NCBI GenBank assembly: GCA_023935145.1
Contig: CM043699.1
Location: 113,007,036 to 113,071,035, forward strand
DNA from: Bretschneidera sinensis
Taxonomy: Eukaryota > Streptophyta > Magnoliopsida > Brassicales > Akaniaceae
Direction of reading: 5' to 3'
Length of the DNA: 64,000 nucleotides
The translations under genes were made by a program, and so were the position numbers. Shown piece by piece: positions 11,096 through 23,401 of this stretch (position 1 is the first letter of the stretch; every line of letters starts with the position of its first letter). The notes beneath the pieces are model-generated. The model had not been told where the DNA came from. It made no database searches and saw nothing but the letters and a program-made list of their open reading frames with translations.

Positions 11096-14000
11096 ATGGC
11101 TTCTGTCTCCTGGCCCTACAAACGACAGAAGTCGGGCGGAACCATTTTCTTTTCGGATGAGGACCTAGAAGGAGTTCAGACCTCGCATGATGACGCCATA
11201 GTTGTCTCTCTCCTTGTGGCTAATCACGAGGTTAGACGAGTCCTGGTCGACAACAAGAGTTCGGCCGACATCTTATTCTACGATGTTTTTCAACAAATGC
11301 AACTAAGGGACTCCCGGTTAGAACCAGTCTCCACCCCACTCTATGGCTTCTCGGGAGGACCAGTGTTAGCATAGGGCAGCATAACCCTCCTAGTGACAAC
11401 AGGAACTGCTCCACAGGTGACCACCGTACAGACCACCTTCCTGATCGTTTGGCAGCCCTCGTCCTACAACATGATACTCGATCGCCCCACTCTTAACAAG
11501 CTTCGAGTGGTCGACTCCATGTGCTACCTGAAGGTCAAATTCCCCACGAAGGGAGGAGTGGGTGAAGTCAGGGGAGACTAGTAGATCTCTAAGTCCTGTT
11601 ATCTTAGCACGGTAAGAGAAGCCAAGAATACGGAGACCCTCCCGCTTGAGTTGGATGACCTCAGAGATGAAGGAAGCAACCCATGGGGCCAGGTGGTAGA
11701 AGAATTAAGCGTTATCCCCCTCGACAGCAATAGCTTCCGAACTATTCAAATTTGCTCCAATCTTTCAGAAATCCTCAAAAAATCTTTACTTACCCTTCTT
11801 CAGGCGAACCAGGACCTTCTCGCCTGGACCGCCGTAGACATGCGAGGAATCAGCCCAGAGGTCATAGTACACTAACTAAGTGTAGACCTAAGCCACAAGC
11901 CAGTCATCCAAAAGAAAAGGCCATTCTCCCCAGAGCAGCAAGCCATCGTCCGGACAGAGGTCGACAAGCTGCTCTCGACCAAATTTATCCGAGAATCAAA
12001 TTACCCGGACTGGGTATCCAACGTAGTATGGTGAAAAAGGCAAGTGGCAAATGGCAGAACTGCATCGACTTCTCAGACCTAAACAAGGCCTATCCAAAAG
12101 ACAGCTTTCCTTTGTTCAGAATCGACCAACTCGTCAACGCAACGTCAGTACATGAGCTGCTGACCTTCATGGACACATACTCAGGGTATAACTAGATCCT
12201 TATGTATAGACCAAACTAAGAAAAGACGGCCTTCATCACTGAGTAGGGGTTCTACTGTTACAGTGTCATGCCTTTCGGCTTAAAGAATGTCGGGGCAACT
12301 TACCAGAGGCTGGTGAATAAAATTTTTCAGGTGTAGATAGGCCGGAATATGGAAGTGTATGTTGATGACATGTTGGTCAAGAGTGTCGGAGCTAATGGCC
12401 ACGGAACCGACTTTAAAGAGGCCTTCAAAATCCTTTGTCATTACCAAATAAAGTTGAATCCCACTAAGTGTGCCTTTGGAGTCACTGGGGGAAAGTTCCT
12501 TGGATTTATAGTGACCCACAGGGTATAAAAGCAAACCCTGAGAAGATAGAAGCCATCCTTAGCATGAGCCCGCCTCGAATAGCAAACCCTGAGAAGATAG
12601 AAGCCGTCCTTAGCATGAGCTGGCCTCGAACTGTAAGGGAAATCCAGCAACTCACCGGGAAGGTAGTCGTTTTGAGCCGATTCATGTCAAAATCTGCTGA
12701 GAAGTGCCTCCCCTTTTTTAAAGCCATCAGGAAGGCAAAGACTTTGTCTGGACCGAAGAGTGCCAAAAAGCGTTCCAAGGACTGAAAAAATATTTAGGCA
12801 CGCCTTCTCTACTCACCAAGCCCATAGCTGACGAAGAACTCTTTCTATACCTCTCGGCTGGGCAAGAGGTAGTGGCCTCCATCCTAATTCAGGAAGAGGT
12901 AGGCGTGCAAAAACTTGTGTACTATGTATGCAAGGTCCTCCACGATGCGAAAACAAGGTACCTTCTTGTGGAGAAAATGGCGTACGCTCTCTTGATCTCG
13001 GCTCGCAAACTCCGGCCATACTTTCAGGCCCACACCATCACCCTCTTCACCGACCAGCCTCTTCGATAAGTGCTCCACAAACTGGATGTCTGTGGCAGAA
13101 TGGTAAAATGGTTAATAGAGCTTGACAAATTTGACATTCGATACCGACCCCGAGCTACCATTAAAGCCCAGGCTTTAGCCGATTTCGTCATGAAAACTAC
13201 TCTACCAAGGCCAGATAATCCACCTCAAACTCTCGACAAGACAAGATTGTCCCCTCAGTGGACTCTCCATGTTGGCAGATCTTCCACTGACGCAGGCAGT
13301 GGCACCGGACTCATCTTGGGATGTCCAAACGGCTTCACCCTTGAGTACACTCTCAGGTTTGAATTCAAAGCCTCAAACAATGAGGCCGAGTATGAAGCCT
13401 TACTAACCGGGATGAAGCTAGCTAAGGTATTATCTGTAGAAGCCCTTGATGTGTACAGCGACTCATAGTTGGTGGTAAACTAGGTAAAGGGAGAGTTCAA
13501 ATCCCGAGGAGAAAGAATCACCCGCTACTTAGCAAGGGCTAAAGAGCTCGTCTCGAAGTTCAAAATGTTTTGGGTCAGTCAAATCCCCCGAGCCGCAAAC
13601 GCGAAAGCTGATTCTTTGGCACAGCTCACCTCTTCCCGTTAGCTCAAATCTTTGCGTGCAGTCTACCTCGAAACACTTACCACACCCAACATTAATGAAA
13701 CCACGGTGTTCCACGTATCCAGTGAAGAGACTTGGATGGATCCCATCCTCTGATATTTACGGGATGGCCATCTCCCGAACAAAAGAAACAAAGTCAAAAA
13801 AATCATATCCTGAGTGGCGCGGTACATAATCTTAGGCGATTAATTATATAAAAGAAGCCTCACAATGCCCTACTTAAAGTGCTTCGGTCCGATCGAAGCC
13901 AATTACGCCCTTTTAGGAGGTCCACGAAAGGATATGCGGGAATCGTCTTGGGGGTCGGGCCCTTGCATTCAAAATCCTTCGCCAAGGCTATTACTAGCCT

Positions 14001-14910
14001 AGGATGAGAGAAGAAGTAATGAAACTGGTAAAAAAGTGCAAAAGCTGCCAACAGTATGTCGTCGTCCCCCATAGACCAACGAGTCTCCTGACTTCGATCA
14101 CCAGTCCACTTCCCTTCGCCATGTAGGAAATGGACCTCCTCGGACCTTTCGCCAGAGTAGCCGGTCAATGGAAGTACCTTATAGTACCAATAAACTACTT
14201 TACGAAATGGGTAGAGGCCGAACCTCTGGCCAACATCACTGACCATCAGGCCCGGGGCTTCGTTTGGAAGTTGATAGTATGTCGGTTCGGTGTACCCCGA
14301 GTATTGGTAACGGACAATGGCAAGCAGTTCGATAACGCTCGGTTTAAAGAATTATGTAATAAGTTGCATATCGAGCACCGTTTTTCCTTGGTCGGGTATC
14401 CACAAGCTAATAGGCAAGCTCAGGTAACTAATCGAACCCTCTTAGAAGGCATCAAAAGGAGATTAGACGAAGCAGACAAGCAATTGACGAACCACTTGCC
14501 CAACATACTCTGGGTGTACCAAACCACAGCTCTGGCACCCATGGGGGAACCCCTTTCTTCATGACTTATGGGTCCGAGGCTGTGATTTCCTTGGAGATCA
14601 GAGTCCCCTCCCTCCGAATACGAAACTTCAAAGAAAAAAGGAACAATGAAGCTCTCTACATGAATGTCGACCTCTTCGACGAAACCCATGACAAAGCTCA
14701 AATTTGACTAGTGGCATATCAACAACGGACCGCTAGGTATTATAACACTCGAGTATAGGGAAGGCATTTCCTGCTTTGCGACCTCGTCCTACAAAAGAGT
14801 GGAGTATCTCGGCTCCGGGAAACGGGAAAGCTGATCCTCAACTGGGAAGAGCCATATCGAATCAAAAAGGTGCGCCGCCCTGGTACCATCGAACTCGAGC
14901 AGTTAAGTGG
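11096..14910 (+). pseudogene. Tat pol: protease, RT, RNase H, second RNase H, integrase (decayed, interrupted)
   Basis: Domains in order. Protease about 11096-11581: the active-site region reads VDNKSSADIL, where DTG is expected. RT about 11880-12540: the YVDDM box is intact at 12360, and a frameshift lies near 12025. Native RNase H about 12820-13150. A second, archaeal-type RNase H about 13250-13640, with SNNEAEYEALL and VYSDS but the first catalytic Asp replaced (LHVGRSS). Integrase about 13750-14900: the core retains LVTDNGKQF, but the expected glutamate reads Q (RQAQVTNRT). Many stops interrupt the frame, mostly at former Gln codons. The frame is cut at 14910 by a nested element and its last codons resume at 33034. 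Confidence 0.87.
12531..12632 (+). repeat. 51-bp in-frame tandem duplication in Tat RT region
   Basis: Two adjacent copies (12531-12581 and 12582-12632) each encode a version of ANPEKIEA(I/V)LSMS plus a PR motif. The length is 17 codons, so the frame is kept. Related elements have one copy here as far as I recall. Confidence 0.75.
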
Positions 14911-16146
14911 TGATTACGCCCAAAGTATAACGTGGTTGTTATAGCACAGCTTTGGAGTGTCGATTCCACAGTAAGACAAGCGATCTATAAAGGAAAAGTG
15001 CAAACCTTAACACGAACGATAACAATCAAGTGAGAAGATATAAATTTTGATAATGAAGTAATTGTGTAAATAGATTGAAATATATGATAAAGAAACAACA
15101 AGGTTCCGGGAATCCTCCCTAGGTTCATTGCCTTATTCCTATCTTGATCCAATTGTTTTATTTTGATTTCAAGTTTCACATCCCAAACAGGCAATCAGCA
15201 AATATTCAACTAAGCACATATAAACCCTAATGCAATTGTTATGAAATACTCTTTACTTTCGATTTAAGCACACATGACCTATCCTATAGATTTATCAAGA
15301 AACGACAATATATCTTAATGACGATATCGAAGTAATGGACAAACCTAAAAGATAAATCTACCGGAATCAATCATATCCAAACAAGTACACATAAGAAGAG
15401 CTTGACTAGACCTATATGGAGAAGAAGGGTGCAATCACCGGATTAAGAGAAAATCTTCTAATTAAATCAAAGAGTAAATCATAACAATGTTTAACAATAA
15501 ATCCAAACTACAACTGAATCAATAATGAAAAATAAGAACAACTACACCTAGGGATTCATCCACTTGCCTTTCTTAGAGATTAGTTGGCCATGGGGCTCAT
15601 GCTTGATAGAGTTTTCCCTAGCCTCTGGCCTCTCTTGATTCAATAATGAATAATAATGAATGTCCTTTATCAAACCCTAAGTGATCTATTTATAATGCAA
15701 GAGGTCCAAGGGTGTTTTAGGGTTTAAGCAATCATTGAAGTACTAATTAGGTCATAACTCGGAGAAGGGGGTCGTGTGCGTGCCGCGGCTCTCTCTTCTA
15801 GGCGCTTAGGCCCTCACTGAAGGTGGAGTCTAGAGCTTCTGGGCACCTAGGCTTTCTCTTCTAGGGGCCTGGGCGCTCACTAAAGGGCTTCTTACTCATA
15901 AACTCTTCATTTTGTCCTTTCGAAAGCACTCTTTCACTTCGATGTGTATGGAATCTTCGAGCTTTAAGCGATGATAGCTTTTCCATCTTTTTCAAACACA
16001 AAATACCTGAAATGTACCGAAATAAGTCAATGATCCCAGAACATCACTTTAGAGTTATTAAGGTATAAAAGTGTAATTCAAACCTCGATCAACCCTAAGA
16101 TGCTAACAAATAAGTACTATTAAGATGCATTTTATGACTCTCATCA
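14911..16146 (-). repeat. 3' LTR of gag-only element
   Basis: 1236 bp, TGATTACGCC...CTCATCA on the plus strand. A minus-strand TATA-like ATTATAAATAG lies near 15688-15700. Adjacent bases 16147-16160 give a minus-strand polypurine tract (TTGGAGGTTA) just outside it. It matches the three pieces of the other LTR. Confidence 0.88.
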
Positions 16147-17779
16147 TAACCTCCAACTAGCTTATTGCTAGTCCCTAGCAATTCAAGCGAAAACAAGATA
16201 AAAAAAGAAATAAATTCTATGGTAGGAATCAAAACAAAGTAAAGCAATGCTAGCGTTAAACCAAGAGTAATTCACCTTTTGTCTCAAAAATTGTATATAA
16301 CACACAGCTTATAGAATCATTAAATATCACCCAAGTCCAAAAGTAATCCAAACATCAATCTTAAAATTGTTATCAACTCTTAACATCCATCTTACTATAA
16401 TCCATTAATCTGAACACCCGGATGATTTTATACATATCATTCATGAATACAAGTCTTGGCCTCGAAAATATTTAATTTGTGTGACATCAATCACAAAAAC
16501 AAGCTCCATAGGCTCACTTTTCAAATCACTCTCCACTATTGTAGAAAGATTACACTACCTTGGATCAATAGGTCTTTAATAAGCCTGTAACATCAGGCTA
16601 AGTTAAAAGTTAAAAAAGAACGAGAAGGATTCAACAAGTAAAAGAACTTAATCTCTTAGTTTTAAATACAACCACTTTAAGCACTGGATAACCATACTTC
16701 AACACCCAACTCTTTCAACCATTTTTCGAGCATTTCTCTCAATAAATCACCACATTTTTTCTTTTCTTCTTTTTTTGCCATAATTCACTTCTTTTTTTAT
16801 TTTGGCACATAACCATTCACTTCTTTTTTCATTCTTTTCTTTCTTTTCCATAACCCCCAACTTATCTCGTTTAATATACTTGAGTTATGGTAGTAATATT
16901 TTTTCATATTTCCATCCTTACTCCTCTTAAGTGCTTCTCAACAAATGTGTACAACTAAGTTCTTTTAAAAGAAGAGTAAGATAAAATATTTTTAGGCTCA
17001 TAAGGGTAAGTAAATGTGTTTTCGAAAGAAACAAGGCTCAAATTCTTTTTCAAGAAAAAGGCTTAAACAGGTGACTAGTGATAGATATAGCAAGGATAAG
17101 TTTGAAAGACTTAAACAGTCCAAAAATGGCCTATATCATATCCTAAGTAATGTGCATTCTAGGAATTCGCCTCAAGTGATTATCAAATAAGTTCTAGAGC
17201 TTTTTGAGACCGTAAAAGTATGCACAAAACAATCACACATAAAACTTCTCTAAATGTTTTAGACTAATCTTGCAATCTTACCGCAAACCAGAGTCTCAAA
17301 CCAAATGAAGATTGACACTTAAATTATTCTCAAACTGAAGCAAGATTTAACTTCTTCTAAATGCTATATACTATCTCAATTAAGTGAATATCATTGACAT
17401 GTAAATTAACTATAAGGATTAACACAAAGCATGCTAAACAAAAGGGAAGATGACACAAAGCAGTTTAATCAGAAAAACAGAAATATGTTTCCTCCACCCC
17501 CAACTTTAAAATTGGCATTGACCTCAATGTGAAAGAAAAAAGTAAAGGAAACTCTCTTTGTAGCCAAAAGTGCACAGAAACTAAAAATTGTGCACCACCA
17601 TTTGAACTGAATGCTCATCTTTGTCCCTGAAAAGAAAAAAATACGAAGTTAATACTGGAAAACAACAAAATACTAATAATAAACAAGAAAAAGAAATATG
17701 AAAAACAATAAAAATAAAAAGAATAAGTTGTGGGGTGCCTCCCATGAGCACTAAGTTTTACGTCTTCAGTCGGACTCTC
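16147..17779 (-). other. Non-coding 3' internal region of gag-only element (no pol)
   Basis: About 1.6 kb between the gag stop and the polypurine tract. I looked for RT, RNase H and integrase motifs on both strands and saw none. It is AT-rich with T-rich tracts around 16740-16850. Pol appears to be absent rather than decayed. Confidence 0.6.
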
Positions 17780-19468
17780 TTATTCCCTCCTAGACAAACA
17801 TAAGTTGAATACACCATCAACTGCTTCACTGCCAAATTTGGTGTTTGTATGCTTTGGAGAGGCTTCAAGGATGTCATCAGTAATATCTACAGATTTTGGC
17901 TCAATATATGCTCTTGTGAAACCATGGGTATGGATTGATTCCAATGGATTAAGGAGATGAACCTTTTCCATGAGTGAATCAATCACCTATACTTGGTGGC
18001 TCTCGTCCACATCCTCTGATTTGTTTGTTGTGGGGATGTGTGATGACTTAACACTTTGGGTCACAATGGTATTTACCTCCTTCAAATTATTTTGCGCCAG
18101 GTGTTGACCATGGGGTATGGACTGAGTTTGGGAAGGGAACTTACCTCGCTCATTCACACTCAAGGATGTCATCAATTTGGATACTTGGCTATTTAGATCT
18201 TTATGTTCTTCAACAACCTGCCTAATTAAATATTTAAGCCTTTGATTAGTCTTACCCTGTGCCTCAATAAAAGCATGCAAAGTTTCTTCTAAAGGACTCC
18301 TAGAACATGCAAGTGCATGATATGGTGTAGGATATGATCTAGGGGGTTATGCAGTCGGCTGGTTTTCAGATTTCTAGCTAAGATTGGGATGATTTTGCCA
18401 CTCCGGATTATAGGTATCAGAGAAAGGTGAAAAAGGCTTCCTGTACATACCTAAGGCATTACATTATTCCTCATACATCCCTCTCATCTCCGCAAATGTG
18501 GGACACTTTTGGGAGATATCTACCTCGCCACACACAAAACATGGTTCAAAAGACCTTGCATGATTAGCTACGTGTGTTTGCTGTAAGCTCTTAGTCTTCA
18601 ACACATCTAGTTCCCTAGTGAGCATCTCGACCTTCGCCTTTAGGTTATTCTCTTCCCTAATATGGTAAATTCCACCACCATTTAGGTTCCTTATAGGTCA
18701 TGACCTATTTGTGCTTTCAGTAGCACTAGATCTAGTCCAAGTGTGAGCTTTTTCAGCAAGCTCATTGAGGTACTCTATGGCCTCATCAGGACCTTTTTGT
18801 AAGAACTTACCATTACACATCATCTCCATAAATTGGCGCTCTTTATATGTAAGTCCCTCATAAAAATAGCTCACTAAGTGCCAATTCTCATACCCATGGT
18901 GAGGACACATACTCAACAACTCTTTAAATCTCTCCCAAGACTGATACAAAGTCTCACTGTCCTTTTGTGCAAAGGTGGAGATTTTTATTTTTAAAGTATT
19001 GGTCTTATGTTGGGGAAAGTATTTATTAAAGAAGACCCGAGTCATCTCAGTCCACGACCCAATAGATCGTGGTCTCAGAGAATATAGCCAACTCTTAGCT
19101 CTATCTTTCAAAGTGAAAGGAAAGAACTTAAGTCTCACAATATCATCATGTGCATCTTGACTATGAAAAGTCGCAACTACTTCCTCAAACTCTCTAATGT
19201 GCACATATGGGTTTTCATTTTCCAAGCCATGGAATATAAGGAGTAACTGTATCATCCTTCTTTTAAAATCCAGTTGGCGAGTATTGGCTGGAAACATGAT
19301 GCATGATGGTGTGGCTATGAGTGTAGGGTGGAGGTAATTCTGAAGGGTCCTAAGGGGTTGACATTCATGTTCACTCATTTCTTCAGGACTAGATGGATTG
19401 TTAAATAAAGGATTTAGAAAAGAATTTAATTCTGACTCTAACACAGGCCTACAAGCAAATCTACCCAA
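17780..19468 (-). pseudogene. Gag of the non-autonomous gypsy-type element (decayed)
   Basis: From ATG at 19468 a 256-codon open frame carries the retrotransposon gag core: ENPYVHIREFEEVVATF, LKFFPFTLKDRAKSWLYSL, then FFNKYFPQHKT and ETLYQSWERFKELLSMCP, ending in an EAIEYLNELAEKAHTW-like motif. After a TGA at 18698 the same frame continues with a coiled-coil-like stretch and a partial Cys knuckle (CFVCGEVDISQKC, histidine missing). Then come more stops and two further open segments, 17987-18280 and 17780-17986. The length is generous for a gag and the core is well conserved, so the element may have kept gag under selection after losing pol. The first ATG is used because no upstream in-frame start was seen. 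Confidence 0.8.
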
Positions 19469-19675
19469 AGTGTCTCTATATCAGGGCATATAAAACCATA
19501 AAATAACAAAAAATACTATAAAAAGAAAGAATAAAATAAAATAAAATTAATGCAGCAAGCTAAAAGAAGGAACGAAGTTACCGCCTTTACAAACTGCTGG
19601 AAAGAAAAAAAACTATCTACAATTCTTCTACCGTCATGTCTCAAGATTGACAATCTTCCTTGTACTTAAGCGTGT

Positions 19676-19698
19676 CTCCCTGACAACGGCACCAAAAT
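19676..19698 (-). other. Primer-binding site of gag-only element
   Basis: Minus-strand TTGGTGCCGTTGTCAGGGA sits two to three bases inside the LTR end. It is a close variant of the TTGGCGCCGTTGCCGGGGA site common in plant gypsy elements. Confidence 0.75.
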
Positions 19699-19699
19699 T

Positions 19700-20118
19700 T
19701 GATTACTCCCAAAGTATAACGCGGTAGTTGTAGCACAGCTTTGGGGTGTCGATTCCACAGGGAGACAAGTGATCTATAAAGGAAAAGTGCAAACCTTAAC
19801 ACGAATGATAATAATCAAGTGAGAAGATATGAATTTTGATAATGAAGTAATTGTGTAAATAGATTGAAATATATGATAAAGAAACAACAAGGTTCCGGGA
19901 ATCCTCCCTAGGTTCGTTGCTTTATTCTAATCTTGATTCAATTGTTTTATCTCGATTGCAAGTTTCACGTCTCAAACAAGCAATAAGCAAATATTCAACT
20001 AAGCATAAACCCTAATGCAATTATTATGAAATACTCTTTACTTTCGATTTAAGCACACATGACCTATCCTATAGATTTATCAAGAAACGACAATATATCT
20101 TAATGACAATATTGAAGT
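19700..20118 (-). repeat. 5' LTR of gag-only element, piece 1
   Basis: Starts TGATTACTCC at 19700 and matches the start of the LTR at 14911. It breaks at the GAAGT target of the Sirevirus-like insertion. Confidence 0.88.
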
Positions 20119-20420
20119 TGTTGACCCTCGCCTGTATTTTAATGATGGCAAAACACAACTGTAATTTTTCTAACAAGTTTAAGCTAAGTTATATTAAGGA
20201 TCAAACGCATTCAACCAAGGAACAAAGAGCAAGAACTCGAACCAAATCAAGTATCAAGTGAAGATTGAAGATCTAGTATAGGTCTTAAGGTTTAGAACCA
20301 ATGTAAGTCTCACCCATTGTATTAGCTTGTTCAATGGCTCGAACATAAAAGATTTTGTAAAAACCATTGTTTTTAAATGTTTTTAATGAAAAACAGAAGA
20401 AAAACTAGGTTGGAAGACAA

Positions 20421-20665
20421 CTCAGTCGACTGGTATATGGGACAGAAGTTACCCAGTCGACTGGATGAATCAACCTAGCCGACTGATACATGGACAGTAA
20501 GTCCCCAGTCGACTAGATGAATCAACCCAGTCGATTGGTAAAATGGACAGAAAGTCCTCAGTCGACTTGATGATATATACCAGTCGACTGGATACCCAGA
20601 AGGTCTGAAAACATGATTTTTTCAAGTGAACCCAGTCGACTAGTATCTCGACCTAGTCGACTGGT
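20421..20665. repeat. Palindrome array (CCAGTCGACTGG-like), copy in 5' LTR
   Basis: About nine copies of the 12-base palindrome or one/two-base variants, typically 15 to 45 bases apart, often followed by GTA or ATGAATCAA. The same array recurs in the 3' LTR and, with other spacers, after pol. Confidence 0.85.
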
Positions 20666-20990
20666 AGTTCAAAAATATGACCGTTGGACTCCAAATCTGA
20701 ACGTTTTAAAGTAAATCTTTTTCAAATTAAAGTCCTAACGGCCATATTAATTGATTGCTATATAAATCCATTTAGTTAAGCATTCAATAAGAAGCTGCAT
20801 ATATTCAAAAAGAGTTGATCTCACATAATCAAGTTTTTATACTCTTGAAACACAAAAAGCTTTGAAATAATATTGTTGAGCCATTTCTTCAAGCTTTACT
20901 TTGAAAGAGAGACATTTCTGTTGTAATAAGCTTTCATTTGCTGTCTCTCTACCTTTTACCTTACACCATCTTTGTAAAGGGATTACTTCT

Positions 20991-21063
20991 GAGAGGAAGG
21001 GGAAACTTCCGAGAGGAAGGGGAAACTTCCGAGAGGAAGGGGAAACTTCCGAAAGGAAGGGGA
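20991..21063 (+). repeat. 20-bp tandem repeat in LTR R/U5 side
   Basis: GAGAGGAAGGGGAAACTTCC three times plus one variant copy. The 3' LTR has only two units at about 29936-29970. The two-unit (40-bp) difference accounts for the LTR length difference of 1263 against 1223. Confidence 0.88.
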
Positions 21064-21383
21064 TTGTTCGGTTTAAGCAACTCCTGTAATTTGTTTGTGT
21101 ACGGTTTGTACAACACCCGACTAAGTTGTGCGACTAAGATTTCTCAGTGGATTACTTCAAGGAGTTCCTTGAACAGAGTGGACGTAGAGTCAGAACGAAT
21201 CTGATATTGCCGAACCACTATAAACTGTGTTTGCATCCTCTTTCCTTAAACTCTTTATTTACAGCACATTACTTGTATTAATTGTTTGTTGCTTATCAGT
21301 TTTTATAAACTTGTATTAATTACGCAAAAAGTTTTTAAAAACCCAATTCACCCCCCTCTTGGGTTGAAACCTCGAGCTACAAT

Positions 21384-21396
21384 TGGTATCAGAGGC
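21384..21396 (+). other. Primer-binding site (initiator Met tRNA type)
   Basis: TGGTATCAGAGGC directly after the 5' LTR, close to the TGGTATCAGAGC site complementary to the 3' end of initiator methionine tRNA used by most copia elements. Confidence 0.85.
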
Positions 21397-21436
21397 CCGA
21401 TCTCTTATTTAGGCTTAAAATCCTTGAGTTGATCCA

Positions 21437-23401
21437 ATGGCAGCAAATAGCTACTCTGAGGGACACTCTTATACTAGACCACCTTTGTTCAATGGTTCAA
21501 ATTATAACTATTGGAAAAATAGAATGAAAATCTTTGTCGAATGACAAGATTACAATCTATGGAGAATCGTAGAAGAAGGACCTAAAATTCTTTCAAAAGA
21601 AATAGTTATTGGAGAGACTCTTCATACAATGCCTAAACTCAAAACTGAGTTTACTGACGAGGATTGTAAAACGATGTCTCTCAATAGCATAGCAACAAGA
21701 ATGCTACATTGTGCATTAGATATTTCTGAATATAACAAAATATCTGCATACATTTCTGCTAAAGAAATATGGTACAAATTACAAGTCACATATGAAGGAA
21801 CTAGTGAAGTAAAAAAGTCTAAAATTTACATGCTAATTTCTGAGTATGAATCATTTAAGATGTCTTCTAACGAAACCATTTCTGAAATGCACTCACGGTT
21901 CACCACTATTATAAATGGTTTAAAACTGCTTGGTAAGAATATTGAGGAGGTTGAACTAACCAGAAAAATCTTGAGATCTCTGCCACCAGAATGGAAACCA
22001 AAGAGGACAGCCATATAGGAGGCCAAAAATCTTGACAAGCTGGATGTTGAGACACTTCTTGGGTCATTATTGACATACGAGAAGGAATAAATGACTCCCA
22101 TCGTCAATGATGATGAGAAGAAGAAAAAGCAAATCGCTCTCAAAGCTTCTACGAGCAACAAAGAAAATGAATTAGAACAAGAAGCAGAGAGCAGTGAAGA
22201 AGATGGTGAAATGATCTTAATCACCAGACGATTCCATAGGTTTTTGAAGAAAAGCAAGAAACCTTACACAAAGGATCCCACCTCAAAAAGGGAACTACTT
22301 ATGTGCTATGGCTGCAAGAAGCCAGGTCATATAAAAGCTGATTGTCCACTTTCAAACAAACCATACAAGGGCTTCAAAAAGAAAGTTATGGTAGCAACTA
22401 CCTAGAGCGATGACGAAGAAGTTGAGTCATCAGACAAAGAAATCGGATACGAGGAAATTGCCAACCTTTTTTTGATGGCAATTGACGATGAAAATGAGGT
22501 AACATCTTCTCCCTCTTCAAAAAATAATATTGTTACTAGTAGTGAAGAACTGCTAGAAGTAATAAATAAAATGCATGAAGAATTGAAGAAATTTGATTCT
22601 AGAAATTCTGTTCTTAAGAAAGAAGTATCATCTCTCTCTAAAGAGATAATAAGTCTTAAAAAAGAAAAAGAAAAATCATCTTTACTGTATGATTCTTCTC
22701 AAGATTTTCTCAAAGATGAAAATGAGGATTTGAAAAATAAAATTTCTGAATTAAATAGCACTATATCAAGACTTATGCTTGGTAAAGAAAAACTTGATGA
22801 AGTGCTTTCTTCCCAAAGATTAAGTGGAGGAAAATCTGGTGTAGGATATTCTCCATTGGGAAAGCAAAAAACAAAAGAGAGCTTATTCATGAAAGCCTCT
22901 TGTGTAGATGGAGCATCTACTTCAAAAGCTCCTAGCATGGTTAAGTGCACTCCCTCGATGAATGCTAGGAAGTCTAGAAATTTAAATGTTCATACTAAAC
23001 TGAAGCAACCTAGAAATACTCATGCTTATATGTATGCTCATTCTAGAAATGCTTATACACATCCTAGAAATAATTATCATGCTCAATCTAGGAACAATGT
23101 GTATAATCAAAGAATTCATTCTGCTCATACTCATCCTAGGAATTACCATCATGGTTATCCTAGAAACAATATGCACACACAAAATAATGCTAGCATGTAT
23201 CCTAGAATGCATCATCATACTTTTTATGGAAATGACATGCATTTTTGTATTCCTAACCATAGAAACATGTATCCTAGGAATAATTATCCTAAGGATTATA
23301 GGAATGCACATGTAAGATATCCTAGAAATTTCTATGACTATAATGCTAGGATTGTGCATTATCAACTTGTTCATAGAACACCACATGTTAAGAAAGTATA
23401 G
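21437..23401 (+). pseudogene. Sirevirus-like gag region (decayed)
   Basis: ATG at 21437 begins a gag of the UBN2 type: PPLFNGSNYNYWKNRM, then after a TGA the open segment 21629-22018 with EIWYKLQVTYEG. A CCHC knuckle, CYGCKKPGHIKADC, lies at about 22300-22345. A Lys/Glu-rich coiled-coil region follows (22490-22800). Then comes an unusual basic Asn/His/Arg/Tyr-rich stretch (22960-23340) built on repeats of a PRN core with N, Y and H residues. Stops at 21542, 22016, 22088 and 22403 interrupt it. The His/Asn/Arg-rich segment is probably RNA binding by composition; that is inference. Confidence 0.82.

Larger units (their letters stand above)
20119..21381 (+). repeat. 5' LTR of Sirevirus-like element
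   Basis: 1263 bp. U3 holds nine CCAGTCGACTGG-like palindromes at 20421-20665; a TATA box, GCTATATAAATCC, is near 20758-20770. A 20-bp tandem repeat lies at 20991-21063. It ends at GAGCTACA, followed by AT and the PBS. Confidence 0.93.

Noticed and set aside
22982..23386. Minus-strand 134-codon open frame rich in Met/Ile/Ser
   Set aside because: Shadow of the Asn/His/Arg-rich gag repeat on the plus strand.
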